Assembly (NCBI GenBank): GCA_965233855.1
Contig: OZ247586.1
Span: forward strand, 1,178,001-1,242,000
Length of the DNA: 64,000 nt
From: Megaera_A sp965233855
GTDB lineage: Bacteria; Pseudomonadota; Alphaproteobacteria; Rickettsiales; Rickettsiaceae
Direction of reading: 5' to 3'
A model generated the notes under the pieces. It was not told the origin of the DNA. It ran no database searches and saw only the letters and a list, made by a program, of their open reading frames with translations. Of the stretch, positions 8,391-18,271 are shown piece by piece. The position numbers and the translations under genes were made by a program. The first letter of the stretch is position 1, and each line of letters opens with the position of its first letter.

Positions 8391-9687
8391 TTACTCAGTC
8401 GCTGCCAGAATATCACCTGCTTTATACCAATCAGGTGAATTTTTTGGTAATTCTCGTATAGCAATACCAGCCATGGTGCGCGCATCTGTTGTTCTTCCTG
8501 ATTTTAGAGCAATAAGGGCTGTATTTAAATGACTCTTTCCAATGAGGCCTTTTTTCTCATAGTAAATTGCAAGATAGTGTAGAGCTAGTAGATTATCTGG
8601 ATCATTCTCTATAAACAAATAACAGATCTTTGTAATAGGTTGTCATGTAATGTGAATCATCGAGATGTGTTGTTATTCCTACTATGGCTTTGCCCAGTCT
8701 TATTAGAACATCATTTGGCCTAGTTTCACATGCAATAATATATTCACTTAGAGCTGCAGATTTGCCTGCTTTAAAATAGATTTGAGCTTTTAATTCATGG
8801 TAGTAAGGATCATCAGGATGTTTCATTATTAGATGATTAATGTGATTTAGAGAATCATCAAAATTTCCCATTCTAAAGCATCTAATTGCCTTCATATAAT
8901 GTGCTATTTCATCTGCATTTTCTTCATATTTACAATCTAGAATTTTATCTAAGTCTAAAGTAAAGGCAGCAAGTTTCGCAGAACTCCTAGTATACTTATA
9001 TAATATATTGTCGTGGTTTTGACTGGTTCTGAATTTTGAACGTTTATTAAAACTGCGTAAAATGAGCAGCCTATCATTGCTTAATGGATGAGTCTGTTCA
9101 TAAGGATTGAGCATATCACTATTAGCAAATATCTGCATCTTTTTAAAAAAATGAATAAGTCCAACCGCGCTATGAGAGCTTTTTTCAAGGAGTTTAAGAG
9201 CAGTTTGATCGGCGCTTGATTCAAAGGTTCTAGAGTATGCATAGATAGATCTTTCTGAAAAATGTGAAGCACCCATAGCAATTGCTAGGCCTTCTGCAGC
9301 TCCGCCGCTAATGGCGGTTGCAAGGCCAAGAGCCGTTGCACCGATAGCGGCTTTCATATAGTTATCTATAACTTCTTGGCGCCTTACAATATGATTTCCA
9401 AGTATATGTCCTATTTCGTGCACAATTACTCCTCTTAAAATATCTGGATCAGGAAAATCAATAATAAGTCCGCTATTTACAAATATGTCATTACCACCAG
9501 CTGTAAAGGCATTTGGAACGGGGTCATCAATTATATGAATTTTTAAATCTGGAAGTTTTGCAGCTTCTTTCAATGGTTTTACAATTAGATCAATTGCTTC
9601 CTGAATTTCTGAATCCTTAATTATATTCGCTTTTGTGATTTGGGCAAAGATAAGAGAAAATATAATTAGAAAACGAATTAGCTTCAT
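8391..9687 (-). pseudogene. M48 metalloprotease with TPR tail (BepA-like), frameshifted
   Basis: Periplasmic zinc protease. A signal peptide covers residues 1-20 (start at 9687; an in-frame ATG at 9717 would put ten polar residues before it). The zinc motif is H90-E-I-G-H94, with the third ligand in FESSAD, and TPR-like repeats follow from about residue 250. Near 8602-8618 the frame shifts: the first frame ends after LLFVYRE, while another frame continues with FIENDPDNLLALHYLAIYY to 8391. The protease domain is complete, so a truncated protein could still be active. BepA homologues degrade misassembled outer-membrane proteins. A sequencing error cannot be excluded. Confidence 0.75.
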
Positions 9688-9829
9688 AAATGTAACGTTT
9701 TGATTAATTGCAAACATGATATTATCACTTTTTAGTATTTAAGGAAGTGTGTAGATGTAATATTGCGATTATTATATTGAGAAATATAGTATTGGGATCA
9801 GTTTACAATTATTTTATTATATTAAATTT

Positions 9830-10417
9830 ATGAAATTTGAAATTAAAAATGTTCCTAAAAATATTCGGGTTAGTATGATGCAAAAAGGAATATGGTCGTC
9901 AGAATGTCCTATTCCTATATCAAAATTACGATTACTATATTTGAGTTATTATAATTTTGAAAATCAAATGGTTATAGGTAGAATGATTGTTCTAGATAGT
10001 ATTGCTGAATCTGTAATTTCTATTTTTAAAGAATTGTTCATGATAAAATTTCCAATTCATCAAATTGATTTGATTGATAAATATAATGGTGATGATGAAT
10101 TATCAATGTCTGCAAATAATAGTTCATGTTTTAATTTTCGAAAAATAGAGGGTTCTAAATTATTATCCATGCATTCTTATGGCTTAGCTATTGATGTCAA
10201 TCCAGTGCAAAATCCATTTGTTAAAGATGAAAAAATATTGCCATCAGAAGGTAGCAAGTATTTGAATAGAGAAAATAATAAAAATGGTATGGTTGAATCT
10301 GTAATATCTATTTTTTATAAGCATGGATTTACTGTGTGGGGTGGGAATTGGGAGACACCAATTGACTACCATCATTTTCAGGTGCCGCGTGATAGAGTGA
10401 CTGATTTAATTAAGTGA
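9830..10417 (+). CDS. M15-family peptidase (D-Ala-D-Ala carboxypeptidase / endopeptidase type)
   Basis: 195-aa protein whose C-terminal half carries the zinc motif of M15 peptidases: H115 and D122 in SMHSYGLAIDVNP, then WGGNW and a DYHHF ending with ligand H182. M15 enzymes cut peptidoglycan stem peptides or cross-links. There is no obvious signal peptide, so export is unclear; a cytoplasmic role in recycling or non-classical export are both possible. It lies alone between the M48 protease and the FliK-like gene. Confidence 0.8.
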   Translation: MKFEIKNVPKNIRVSMMQKGIWSSECPIPISKLRLLYLSYYNFENQMVIGRMIVLDSIAESVISIFKELFMIKFPIHQIDLIDKYNGDDELSMSANNSSCFNFRKIEGSKLLSMHSYGLAIDVNPVQNPFVKDEKILPSEGSKYLNRENNKNGMVESVISIFYKHGFTVWGGNWETPIDYHHFQVPRDRVTDLIK

Positions 10418-10424
10418 GTCTGTA

Positions 10425-12125
10425 TTAAAATCCTTGTTGTTCAATAGAAAGATTGCCGCGAACACCGGACATGTTTTGGTTAAGTTGGTATATGTCTGCT
10501 ATACGTGACTGTATTGCTGGATCCAATGGTTTTTTAGACCTTACGGTCATGTCAAAAGTTCTTGGGGTTTTGTTATCATTTTCAAATCTAATTAAACCAT
10601 CAATTTGCATTGGGTTATCGATTAAGTTGACGTCAACAATAAATCTTAAAAAATGTTCGCTTGATCTATCAATTTTAACCTCATGATTTTGAACATTCTT
10701 TCCATTATAAAAAGGCACTAATATTGTTTGCAATTTTTCTGGAGTTTCTCCTTCTCTTACCGATGGAAGGATTAATTCTTTTAAATTTATTAGTTCAGAT
10801 GATAGTTTTCTAATTTCTTCATGTTCTCCTAAACCTCGAATTATGCTATTAATACTTGTTTGTTCTTTCTTTAAAGTCGGTGAAGAAAGTTGAGTGTCAT
10901 TATTTTTAGGGTCTAAGTTTTTGGAGAATTGTATTTCTTTATCCTGAGTGGCAGATCTATCTTTAGACCTTGTGCTTCTAGTACCAATTTGTATCTTCTC
11001 TGCGTTTGCTATAAGCTCTCTAGTTTCAAGATTTAATGATCGAGGCGCTAGTTTTGCTGCAAATTCTTCTTTTGCAGTTATAGCAGAGGTCAATGGGGCG
11101 ACCTTATCTGAAACAGGTTGAGATGTGCTGGGTTGTATAGCAGATGATTGTTGCGTGCGATTATTTTCAGTTCTTGTAGTTTTTTCTGTTGTTGGAAGTG
11201 GTGAAACTAACTGCGATGAATTCGTTGTTGAGGATGAGGAATTAGCTATGCTAGAAGGTAGAGTGCTTACAATTTGTGAATTTGTAGTAAACTGTGAAGT
11301 TAGAGTATGTCTATTGCCACCAGTCGCTTGGGTTAAATTATTAAGAAGCGGCCAGTTTTTGTTCGCTATAAAAAGAAAGTCACTAACTCCTTTATTTATA
11401 GTTTTTGTAAGTGATTGATTGTTTATGCTTGTGATTTCCAGGCTTAATTTTTGCCCAGTAGGCATATTTGTATTTTTAGATAGGATAACACCAAAATTGG
11501 TTCTAATTAATTGGCTTCTATTTTTTGTATTCCCGCTGACTTCTCCAGAAACAATAAATGCAGAGTTCGAAGATTGGTTACCAGAAATTATATTTAAGCT
11601 TATAGGTGTTTTGGTAGATTCAGTGGTCGTAACAGAATTTAATGCTCTATATAATGGAGTGTATTTATTAGTTTTTGATAAGTTCAAATATGAAATTTCT
11701 CCATCAAAGGATTTTGGAATATCACTTATATTGCTAACGCTTACTGCATTGCTTGATTTGCTAGTTGTTGATGTGTTTTTTGAAGCGTCTTGGGAATTTG
11801 CTATATTTAATTTTAAAGGTTCAGTGGCATCCTGCTTTTTATCATTTACTGAAATTATTGTACCAGAAACGTTTGAAGTCGTATGAACAAGTTTGAGGCT
11901 TATAGTATCGCCTCGTACTAAATTAATGTCATTTTTTGCGGCAAATCGCCCATGCGCAGTATGAAAAATTGCTTCTCCACTAGGTGTTGTTCCAACAACT
12001 AAACCTTTGACAATCGATCCAGATTGCAACTGCCCTAATATTTCTGATAGAGATTTGCCGGCATTATTTTTTAAATCTAGTGACCCGGGTAATACTCTGA
12101 TATCTTTAATCTTGATGTCTAACAT
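10425..12125 (-). CDS. fliK: FliK-like flagellar hook-length control protein
   Basis: 566-aa protein. It has an N-terminal globular segment (residues about 1-100, ending before NDKKQ), a long low-complexity middle rich in Ser, Thr, Asn and Gln (about 110-420), and a compact C-terminal domain of about 130 residues resembling the Flg_hook domain of FliK. This three-part shape fits FliK, the molecular ruler exported through the flagellar secretion system. The start at 12125 (MLDIK) avoids overlap with the divergent kinase gene at 12147. No other flagellar structural gene adjoins it. Assignment rests on architecture and C-terminal resemblance. Confidence 0.6.
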   Translation of the reverse strand: MLDIKIKDIRVLPGSLDLKNNAGKSLSEILGQLQSGSIVKGLVVGTTPSGEAIFHTAHGRFAAKNDINLVRGDTISLKLVHTTSNVSGTIISVNDKKQDATEPLKLNIANSQDASKNTSTTSKSSNAVSVSNISDIPKSFDGEISYLNLSKTNKYTPLYRALNSVTTTESTKTPISLNIISGNQSSNSAFIVSGEVSGNTKNRSQLIRTNFGVILSKNTNMPTGQKLSLEITSINNQSLTKTINKGVSDFLFIANKNWPLLNNLTQATGGNRHTLTSQFTTNSQIVSTLPSSIANSSSSTTNSSQLVSPLPTTEKTTRTENNRTQQSSAIQPSTSQPVSDKVAPLTSAITAKEEFAAKLAPRSLNLETRELIANAEKIQIGTRSTRSKDRSATQDKEIQFSKNLDPKNNDTQLSSPTLKKEQTSINSIIRGLGEHEEIRKLSSELINLKELILPSVREGETPEKLQTILVPFYNGKNVQNHEVKIDRSSEHFLRFIVDVNLIDNPMQIDGLIRFENDNKTPRTFDMTVRSKKPLDPAIQSRIADIYQLNQNMSGVRGNLSIEQQGF

Positions 12126-12146
12126 ACAAATTATTAGTCTTAGCAA

Positions 12147-13652
12147 ATGATACAAAACAAACATATCATTAGATTGTCATTTATAGGCTTGTTTCTTAAT
12201 ATTGTAGCAAATATCGTGCTATATCGATATTTTATGATAGAAGAAGTTGTTTTAAAGCAAGTAGCTGATCAAAATTTACATATAGCTGAAACGTATAAGA
12301 ACAGGATTTGGGATGAAAATAGATCGGCGGTTTTAAAATTGCAGAAAAGTCCATATACTGATCTTTTAAAGGATCAAGAGTTTATAGATTTTATTCAATC
12401 TTCATCTAGTTTCTTAAAAACTGCTGGTTCAGAAATAGCGCTATATGATCATTCTGGCACAAAATTTTTGGTAAATAGCCAAAGTAATATTGTCAATATA
12501 GACAAGAATAATAGTGCAAAATATTACGATAAAATTCTATTACATTTAGATAGATATTTTCTGCAGAACTATATTTCTGAGCAACCAATGGTAGAGTCTT
12601 TTAGAGGAAAGACATCACACTCACTGGTATCTAGAGTTATTATTACTGACCATAATGAGAATATATATGAAAAGTCATATATTAGTAGTTATATACCTCT
12701 AATTGAGTCTTCAATGGGAGGATTTAATATAGTGGGTGTAATTGAGATAACGACTGATATTACTGAGCAATGGGATAATATAATATATCTTGAGAAGCGC
12801 ATATTTATAGCTTTTGTTATTGTGTTTTTAGTATTCTTCATCATTGTTATGTATAATACTAACTACGCTCAACGTATTATCAACAAACAGTTCGAGACAA
12901 ATAGAGAGCTTGAAGAAGCTAAAACAAGAGCTGAGACGGAAAGTTCAGCTAAAACCGATTTTTTAGCAAATATAAGTCATGAACTTCGGACTCCTCTTAA
13001 TGCTATTATTGGTTTCTCAGAAATTATGATTGCTGAGACATATGGCAAGATGGAAAATAAACAATATAAGGATTATGTCTCGGATATTAATAGTTCGGGA
13101 AAGCATTTACTTAGTGTGATTAACGATATTTTAGATTTTTCAAAAGCTTCTGCAGATAAGCTTAAGGTCGATAAAGTTGAACTTGATCTGAATAAATTGG
13201 CATCTTCTAGCATGAGGTTTGTTAAACCTCGTGCGGATGGTGCTAATGTTCAATTAGTAGAGAAAATGCCAAGTTCGCATATAATAATTGTGGCTGATCC
13301 TAAAAGACTGAAGCAAGCATTATTGAACTTACTTTCAAATTCTGTAAAATTCACTCCACCGGAGGGGTCAGTAACACTTAGTTTGAAGAAAGATGATACA
13401 AAAAAACTAGTTCATATTATTGTGACAGATACTGGAATTGGAATGAGTGATCAAGAGATTCCAAAAGCTTTATCTTCATTTGGTCAGGTTGATAACAAGC
13501 TAAGTCGTAAATATGAAGGAACAGGACTTGGTTTGCCATTGACTAAGAAATTAATAGAGTTAATGGATGGTGAGTTTGATTTGCAGAGTAAGCCAGGCAA
13601 AGGAACAACAGTGACAATTACATTTGGGTTTAGTGAGAGTATTGATTTATAA
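12147..13652 (+). CDS. Membrane sensor histidine kinase (PleC/DivJ-like)
   Basis: 501-aa two-component kinase. Membrane helices at about residues 7-29 and 219-238 enclose a 190-residue periplasmic sensor region. Then comes a DHp domain with phospho-acceptor H278 (ISHELRTPLNAIIGFSE) and an ATPase domain with N box (LLNLLSNSVKFTP), G1 (DTGIGMS) and G2 (GTGLGLPL). The DHp sequence is typical of the alphaproteobacterial PleC/DivJ group, which feeds the CtrA cell-cycle pathway. No response regulator adjoins. Signal unknown. The start is 22 bp from the divergent FliK-like gene. Confidence 0.88.
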   Translation: MIQNKHIIRLSFIGLFLNIVANIVLYRYFMIEEVVLKQVADQNLHIAETYKNRIWDENRSAVLKLQKSPYTDLLKDQEFIDFIQSSSSFLKTAGSEIALYDHSGTKFLVNSQSNIVNIDKNNSAKYYDKILLHLDRYFLQNYISEQPMVESFRGKTSHSLVSRVIITDHNENIYEKSYISSYIPLIESSMGGFNIVGVIEITTDITEQWDNIIYLEKRIFIAFVIVFLVFFIIVMYNTNYAQRIINKQFETNRELEEAKTRAETESSAKTDFLANISHELRTPLNAIIGFSEIMIAETYGKMENKQYKDYVSDINSSGKHLLSVINDILDFSKASADKLKVDKVELDLNKLASSSMRFVKPRADGANVQLVEKMPSSHIIIVADPKRLKQALLNLLSNSVKFTPPEGSVTLSLKKDDTKKLVHIIVTDTGIGMSDQEIPKALSSFGQVDNKLSRKYEGTGLGLPLTKKLIELMDGEFDLQSKPGKGTTVTITFGFSESIDL

Positions 13653-13732
13653 CTTCAATATTAATATTTGTAGATTTGCTTGCTTTTTTGTATATTATGA
13701 TGTATCAAAATTATAAAAAATATTTGGGTAAA

Positions 13733-14434
13733 ATGAATAAACAAATACTACTATTTCTTACTATGGCATTATTTTGTAATGTAGCCTTTGCTGATAGTCA
13801 GAGCTATGGTCCAATCATCCAACGTCAATCAAAGCAAATTCAAGAATTGAAAGGTAGAGTTCTGGATCTTGAAAATGATTTAGAGGATATGAAAGTAGTT
13901 TTAAAGAAAGCTGGTTTAGTTGCTAATCAAACTGCTGGGGTTTCTGTTGCTGCGCTTGGTGAAGTTGTTGGTGATAATGCAGCTGAGGCGATTTTACTTC
14001 CTGATGGTGATAAAACGTTCTTTGGTAGCAAGTCAGATAAATCTGGCCCTAAGGATAAAATGGACTATGATCTAGCATTAGCTGCTTTAAAAGAGGGAAG
14101 CTTTGGTGTAGCAGAGACTAAATTCTCGGATTTTATTAAGCAATATCCTTCGAGCAGGCTTCAAAGCAACGCAACTTTTTGGTATGCTGAGACTTTTTAT
14201 AGAAGAGGTGTTTATAATAAAGCAGCAATCAATTACTTGCAGAGCTATAAGAAATTTCCAAAAGGATCTAAGGCACCAGATGCCTTATTAAAATTATCCT
14301 ATTCACTAGCTAGCTTGAATAAGAATAAAGAAGCGTGTAGTATGCTTGAGAAATTAGAGTTAGAATTTCCAAAGCGTTCTATTAGCTCAATTAAAAGAGC
14401 AAAAGAAGCTAGAATCAAATTCTGTTGCAAATAG
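13733..14434 (+). CDS. cpoB: Tol-Pal accessory protein CpoB/YbgF
   Basis: 233-aa periplasmic protein with a signal peptide (residues 1-20, cleavage near AFA-DS), a trimerising coiled coil at about 27-60, a flexible linker and C-terminal TPR repeats (YDLALAALKEGSFGVAETKF onward). CpoB coordinates Tol-Pal outer-membrane constriction with peptidoglycan synthesis. The start at 13733 gives a clean signal peptide; upstream in-frame codons would add 19 unlikely residues. In most bacteria it follows tolB-pal; here it precedes yfgM-bamB. Confidence 0.85.
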   Translation: MNKQILLFLTMALFCNVAFADSQSYGPIIQRQSKQIQELKGRVLDLENDLEDMKVVLKKAGLVANQTAGVSVAALGEVVGDNAAEAILLPDGDKTFFGSKSDKSGPKDKMDYDLALAALKEGSFGVAETKFSDFIKQYPSSRLQSNATFWYAETFYRRGVYNKAAINYLQSYKKFPKGSKAPDALLKLSYSLASLNKNKEACSMLEKLELEFPKRSISSIKRAKEARIKFCCK

Positions 14435-14478
14435 TTTGCAATATAATTTTAGTAACATTATAAATTTAAAGGTTGTTT

Positions 14479-15129
14479 GTGGCTGATATACTTGATGAAG
14501 TTTTAAGCGATGAAAAAGATGAAAAGAAAATCATGTTTTTTCGAAAAATACTACCAATAATTATTGTATCTACGGTAATTATTGCTATAGCAATGGCGAG
14601 CTATAATTTTTATCAGAGCCGCGTTGATGGACATAATCAAAAAGTTGGTGACTTGTTTGTAGATCTTATTAGCGGAGAGCATGGCGAGAAAAAGCTTATA
14701 GATGAATCCTTAGCGCAATTAGTGCAAGATGGAGATAATAGACAAGTAGAGCTTGCTGAAATTCAAAGAATAGCTAGTTTTATAGATAATGGTGATGTTG
14801 CTGCAGCAATGAGTGGCTTAGAAGCAATTATATCGACTAAGGATTATTACGATATTACGACTTCGTTTGCTAGATTATTGTGGTTAAACCTTGTTTTAGA
14901 TGAAAAGAATATTTCCGATGAATTGCAGATGAAAGCACGAAATTATATGCAATATTTCAAGGAATCTGATCAGGTGTTTTTTGTAAATGCTACTCTATTA
15001 AAAGCGCTTTTTTATAAGAAAAATAATCAAAATGATTTGGCGGCTGAGTATGCTAATATTATATTGAATTTAGAAAATGCTTCTTTGATTGCCAAAGAAC
15101 AGGCTAAGGCTGTTTTATCAAGTCTTTAA
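14479..15129 (+). CDS. YfgM-like TPR protein (SecYEG/BamB partner)
   Basis: About 216 aa. Short cytoplasmic N-terminus (ADILDEVLSDEK), one membrane helix at about residues 22-45, then a periplasmic helical region of the TPR_21/YfgM type. YfgM-like proteins associate with the Sec translocon and periplasmic chaperones, and their gene often precedes bamB, as here (35 bp apart). The GTG at 14479 is preferred: AAAGG at 14468-14472 lies 6 nt before it, while a TTG at 14473 touches that site. Confidence 0.75.
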   Translation: MADILDEVLSDEKDEKKIMFFRKILPIIIVSTVIIAIAMASYNFYQSRVDGHNQKVGDLFVDLISGEHGEKKLIDESLAQLVQDGDNRQVELAEIQRIASFIDNGDVAAAMSGLEAIISTKDYYDITTSFARLLWLNLVLDEKNISDELQMKARNYMQYFKESDQVFFVNATLLKALFYKKNNQNDLAAEYANIILNLENASLIAKEQAKAVLSSL

Positions 15130-15164
15130 TAATCAACAAACTATAGATTTCGAGAATATATATT

Positions 15165-16406
15165 ATGAAAAAAATTATTCTATTTATTTTATGTCCAATA
15201 TTATTAGTATCTTGTGATCATATTGGGAGTACTAAAGTAAAGAATTTAATTGATCTAACACCTCGTCTTGAAGTGGAAACTAAGGAGAAACTTAAATTCA
15301 CGAGCTCGCAAATTAAAAAAGATGTATTCGCATCTGGAAGCACAAAATCATATGCATTAGCTAAAAATACTATTATCGCAAAGCCAGCTTTTGCTAAGGG
15401 TGTTATGTACAGCACTGATATGAAAGGTTATGTTTCTGCTTATTCCTTGAAAGAAAAAAAGATTCTATGGAAAACTGATATTGCAAAAGGTGCTTTAGAT
15501 CGTAATTTTAACGATGGTGGTGTGCTTTATAGTGATGGCAAACTATATGTAACAAATAGTTCAAGATATTTGGTAGTACTGGATGCAAAATCTGGTGATG
15601 AAATAATACGTAAAGAATATCCAGATATTATCAGAAACAAGCCTGTTATGGCCACAGATAGGATTCTATTAGTACAAACAATAAGTAATCAATTAATTGC
15701 TTACGATATAAAAACATCAAAATTTGTGTGGTTGCATGAAGGTGGTGTTGAAACTATTTCAACAAGAAGTCATGTTCACCCGGTTGTCTATAATGGCTAT
15801 GCAATAGTAAGTTATAGTTCTGGTGAGATTGTATATATAGAAGCAAAAACTGGAAAAGAAAAATGGCGTTATGATCTAACTAAGATTAGCGATGTTGGAA
15901 TTCCAAGTTTTGATCCTTCTGTGATTGTAACAGCTCCTGTGATTACTGGTGAATATGCTTATTTTGCGACAAGTAATGGTCAAATTATTAAGATGGATTT
16001 GGACAATGGGTCACCTGCTTGGGTAAAATCTGCAGAAGACATACAGTCTTTGAGTCTTGTAGGGGATTATTTGTTAATTACAAATAATGCAAGACAAGTG
16101 GCGGCACTATCAGCACATAATGGTAAGGCGGTTTGGGTAGGTGAATTGATCTCTTCAAAAGCTAGAAATGCAAGGAATGTACGCACTGCTTTATTTCAGG
16201 CCCCATTTGTTTCAAAAAATGGTGATAGTTTTATAATAAATGTGATTGCCTCAAATGGAGAATTATACCAGTTTAAACCTGATGCATCTGGTGTTGTTTC
16301 ATCAACGCCAAATATCTTAAAGATTACAAAAAATGTAAAACACCATTGGATATCATGTTGTACTGGTAAAATGCATTTGATTACTAATCGTCATATTATT
16401 TACTAA
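15165..16406 (+). CDS. bamB: Outer-membrane assembly lipoprotein BamB
   Basis: 413-aa lipoprotein with signal peptide and lipobox LVSC (Cys17), followed by an eight-bladed PQQ-like beta-propeller visible as repeated blade endings such as LVVLDAKSGDEI, AYDIKTSKFVW, YIEAKTGKEKWRY and KMDLDNGSPAW. BamB helps BamA fold outer-membrane barrels. It completes the probable unit cpoB-yfgM-bamB and is followed by a clear terminator. Lnt encoded at 1565-3064 would mature it. Confidence 0.93.
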   Translation: MKKIILFILCPILLVSCDHIGSTKVKNLIDLTPRLEVETKEKLKFTSSQIKKDVFASGSTKSYALAKNTIIAKPAFAKGVMYSTDMKGYVSAYSLKEKKILWKTDIAKGALDRNFNDGGVLYSDGKLYVTNSSRYLVVLDAKSGDEIIRKEYPDIIRNKPVMATDRILLVQTISNQLIAYDIKTSKFVWLHEGGVETISTRSHVHPVVYNGYAIVSYSSGEIVYIEAKTGKEKWRYDLTKISDVGIPSFDPSVIVTAPVITGEYAYFATSNGQIIKMDLDNGSPAWVKSAEDIQSLSLVGDYLLITNNARQVAALSAHNGKAVWVGELISSKARNARNVRTALFQAPFVSKNGDSFIINVIASNGELYQFKPDASGVVSSTPNILKITKNVKHHWISCCTGKMHLITNRHIIY

Positions 16407-16433
16407 TATTTAAGTGGATTCCTATATTTTATG

Positions 16434-16470
16434 AAAGCCATGTGCGGTTAAAATTGCATATGGCTTTTTT
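16434..16470 (+). terminator. Rho-independent terminator after bamB
   Basis: 12-bp stem with one G-U pair (16434-16445 with 16456-16467), a 10-nt loop and a T tract. It starts 28 bp after the bamB stop. Confidence 0.85.
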
Positions 16471-16569
16471 ATATATTACATATAATTATGTTACTTTTAG
16501 TACTTCTGCGCAGTGATATTTGGTTCTTAAGATAATAAATCAATATTTATCATGACAGCTTGCATTTTC

Positions 16570-17404
16570 GGTTCTGTCGCATGTGTTAGCATCTAATCTT
16601 AAAAATTATAATTCTCAGATTTCAGGCGTTATGAAGCCATGAGGGTTTGAAAATTCTCAAAAGCATAAAGGTAAGAATCAGCTCCAATAATTTGGCCTTT
16701 CTGAATCATTTTAATATTTTCTATTCCTGTAATAGTGATTTTTGCAGATTGGAAGTTTTTAAACCCCAGCATAGGTTTTGTTCGCTTCTTAATAAATCTA
16801 TGATCTTGTTCCATAATATTATTGAAATATTTGTTTTGAATAATCTCTATTTTCTCATTTTCTAATAGATTATCATTTGCACTATTAAGAGCTGATTTAT
16901 TACTTCCGCTTTTATCAATATTCACCTTATCAGGAATATCATTATTTTTAAACGCTTTACGGAAGAACGCCTTAGCAGCCGCTTTATCCCTGCGCTTCCT
17001 CAGCAAAAACTCTATAGTATTACCCAAAGAATCTACAGCACGATAGAGATAAATCCAGCGACCATCCAGCTTGATATAGGTTTCATCCATACGCCAACTT
17101 GAACCAACTGCTTTCTTTCTTTTTCTAACTTGCTTATCTATCAACGGAACAAATCTTTTAATCCATCTTTGTAGAGTACTATGATCTATTACTGCGCCTC
17201 TGATATGAGCTAGCTCCTCAAGATCTCGATAGCTCAAGGAAAATCTACATTTCATATAAACAAACAGCATTATTATTTCCGGCGAGGAACAAAAACCTTT
17301 GAAATATTTTGTTAATTTAGGGGAAATAGCATATCTCATATAAAGCCTTTTTTATTTTCAGTATATTCTCTTTGATTGACTTTCACAACACATGCGACAG
17401 AACC
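16570..17404 (-). mobile_element. IS6-family-like insertion sequence, copy 3 (intact)
   Basis: 835-bp element with 18-bp terminal inverted repeats (16570-16587, 17387-17404) and an intact transposase. Flanks are GCATTTTC on the left and GCATTTCT on the right: six of eight bases match in register, which may be a decayed 8-bp target duplication. The element truncates a flagellin-like gene on its right. Confidence 0.95.
16629..17339 (-). CDS. IS6-family-like DDE transposase (intact)
   Basis: 236 aa, the only undamaged transposase of the four IS6-type copies here. The N-terminal helix-turn-helix region (about 30-65) is followed by the DDE core: D85 in MDETYIK, D142 in NIDKSG and E177 in MEQDHRFIK, 34 residues after the second Asp, then K/R-rich IS6 C-terminal motifs. 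It catalyses transposition of its own element and could act in trans on the other copies, whose ends are identical. Confidence 0.93.
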   Translation of the reverse strand: MRYAISPKLTKYFKGFCSSPEIIMLFVYMKCRFSLSYRDLEELAHIRGAVIDHSTLQRWIKRFVPLIDKQVRKRKKAVGSSWRMDETYIKLDGRWIYLYRAVDSLGNTIEFLLRKRRDKAAAKAFFRKAFKNNDIPDKVNIDKSGSNKSALNSANDNLLENEKIEIIQNKYFNNIMEQDHRFIKKRTKPMLGFKNFQSAKITITGIENIKMIQKGQIIGADSYLYAFENFQTLMAS

Positions 17405-18165
17405 GCATTTCTTGTGCTGATTCAAATAATTTAGGCTGATTATCTTTTATAAAAGTGATAGCATTTATTATTGTACTTGCGTTAGGGTTGAGTGGGTCAT
17501 ACACTCCGCCAGTTCCTACAGATATGTACGTGATATCGGCATTAGCAAATATAAGATTTTCATTGTTTAGAATGGCTTGTTTTAATTCTTCAGGGGTGTT
17601 ATGTCTGTCTGATCGTCCAGCTGTTGGATCTGCTGCAATCCATTCATTCATAGCTCTAGTTATTGAACTTCTGTATAGATTGTTATTAGAAAGATTCCTA
17701 ACACTAATATTTAGTTTATCAGAGATATTTAAACCAATTTGGACGCTAATGTCTTGCGCTTCTCCTCCAAGCAGAGATCTGCCATCAAAGCTAGCTGAAG
17801 AAATTAAAAGATCAATTTGCTCCCTTGTGTCATTAATATTTTTTTGCAATACAACAACTTTATCATCAGATAATGTGCCGACAGTTGCGATTGTGATTAA
17901 TCCTTTTTGCAAAAAGGATGCGATTGATTCTAAATATTGCTCTGTAATAGAAACTATATTTGTTGCATAAGATGTTGTTTGTGCTACTGCACCAAGAAAT
18001 AATCTCTGCATCGCGTAATGTGCTTCCTAAGAAACCATCAACTACTTCAATGTCTTTATTATCACCGGTTACCATACTATCCCCAAGAAGAGATAGCCTG
18101 CGGCTAGCTTCCTGCACTTCGCGCGCGGTAGTTCCAGTTAAATCATTTCCTAGTGTTAGAGCCAT
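17405..18165 (-). pseudogene. Flagellin-like gene, N-terminal part, frameshifted and cut by IS6
   Basis: The start at 18165 gives MALTLGNDLTGTTAREVQEA, a flagellin-like D0 start. Near 18005-18015 the frame shifts (LRDAEI in one frame, RLFLGAVAQTT in the next). The second frame continues with a D1-like helix-rich region (LQKNINDTREQIDLLISSAS, then FDGRSLLGG, the usual flagellin FNG-LL turn) until the IS end at 17405. The C-terminal D0 helix is missing here. A matching fragment lies at 30021-30182. Length and motifs suggest flagellin rather than FlgL, with moderate certainty. Confidence 0.65.
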
Positions 18166-18271
18166 TGGATAAAACAAATATATTATAATTACTAACCAAA
18201 AGTTTAAAAAAGTGTAAACCATGGTTAATAATTATAAGCAAAAACTATGCCAACTAATAGAGGGGAGTAAA

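Noticed and set aside
11125..11886. Two plus-strand frames of about 100 and 155 codons
   Set aside because: They are antisense shadows of the FliK-like gene, whose low-complexity coding leaves long open frames on the other strand.
16562..17412. True 8-bp target duplication around IS6 copy 3
   Set aside because: GCATTTTC and GCATTTCT differ at the last two positions, so it is reported only as a possible decayed duplication.
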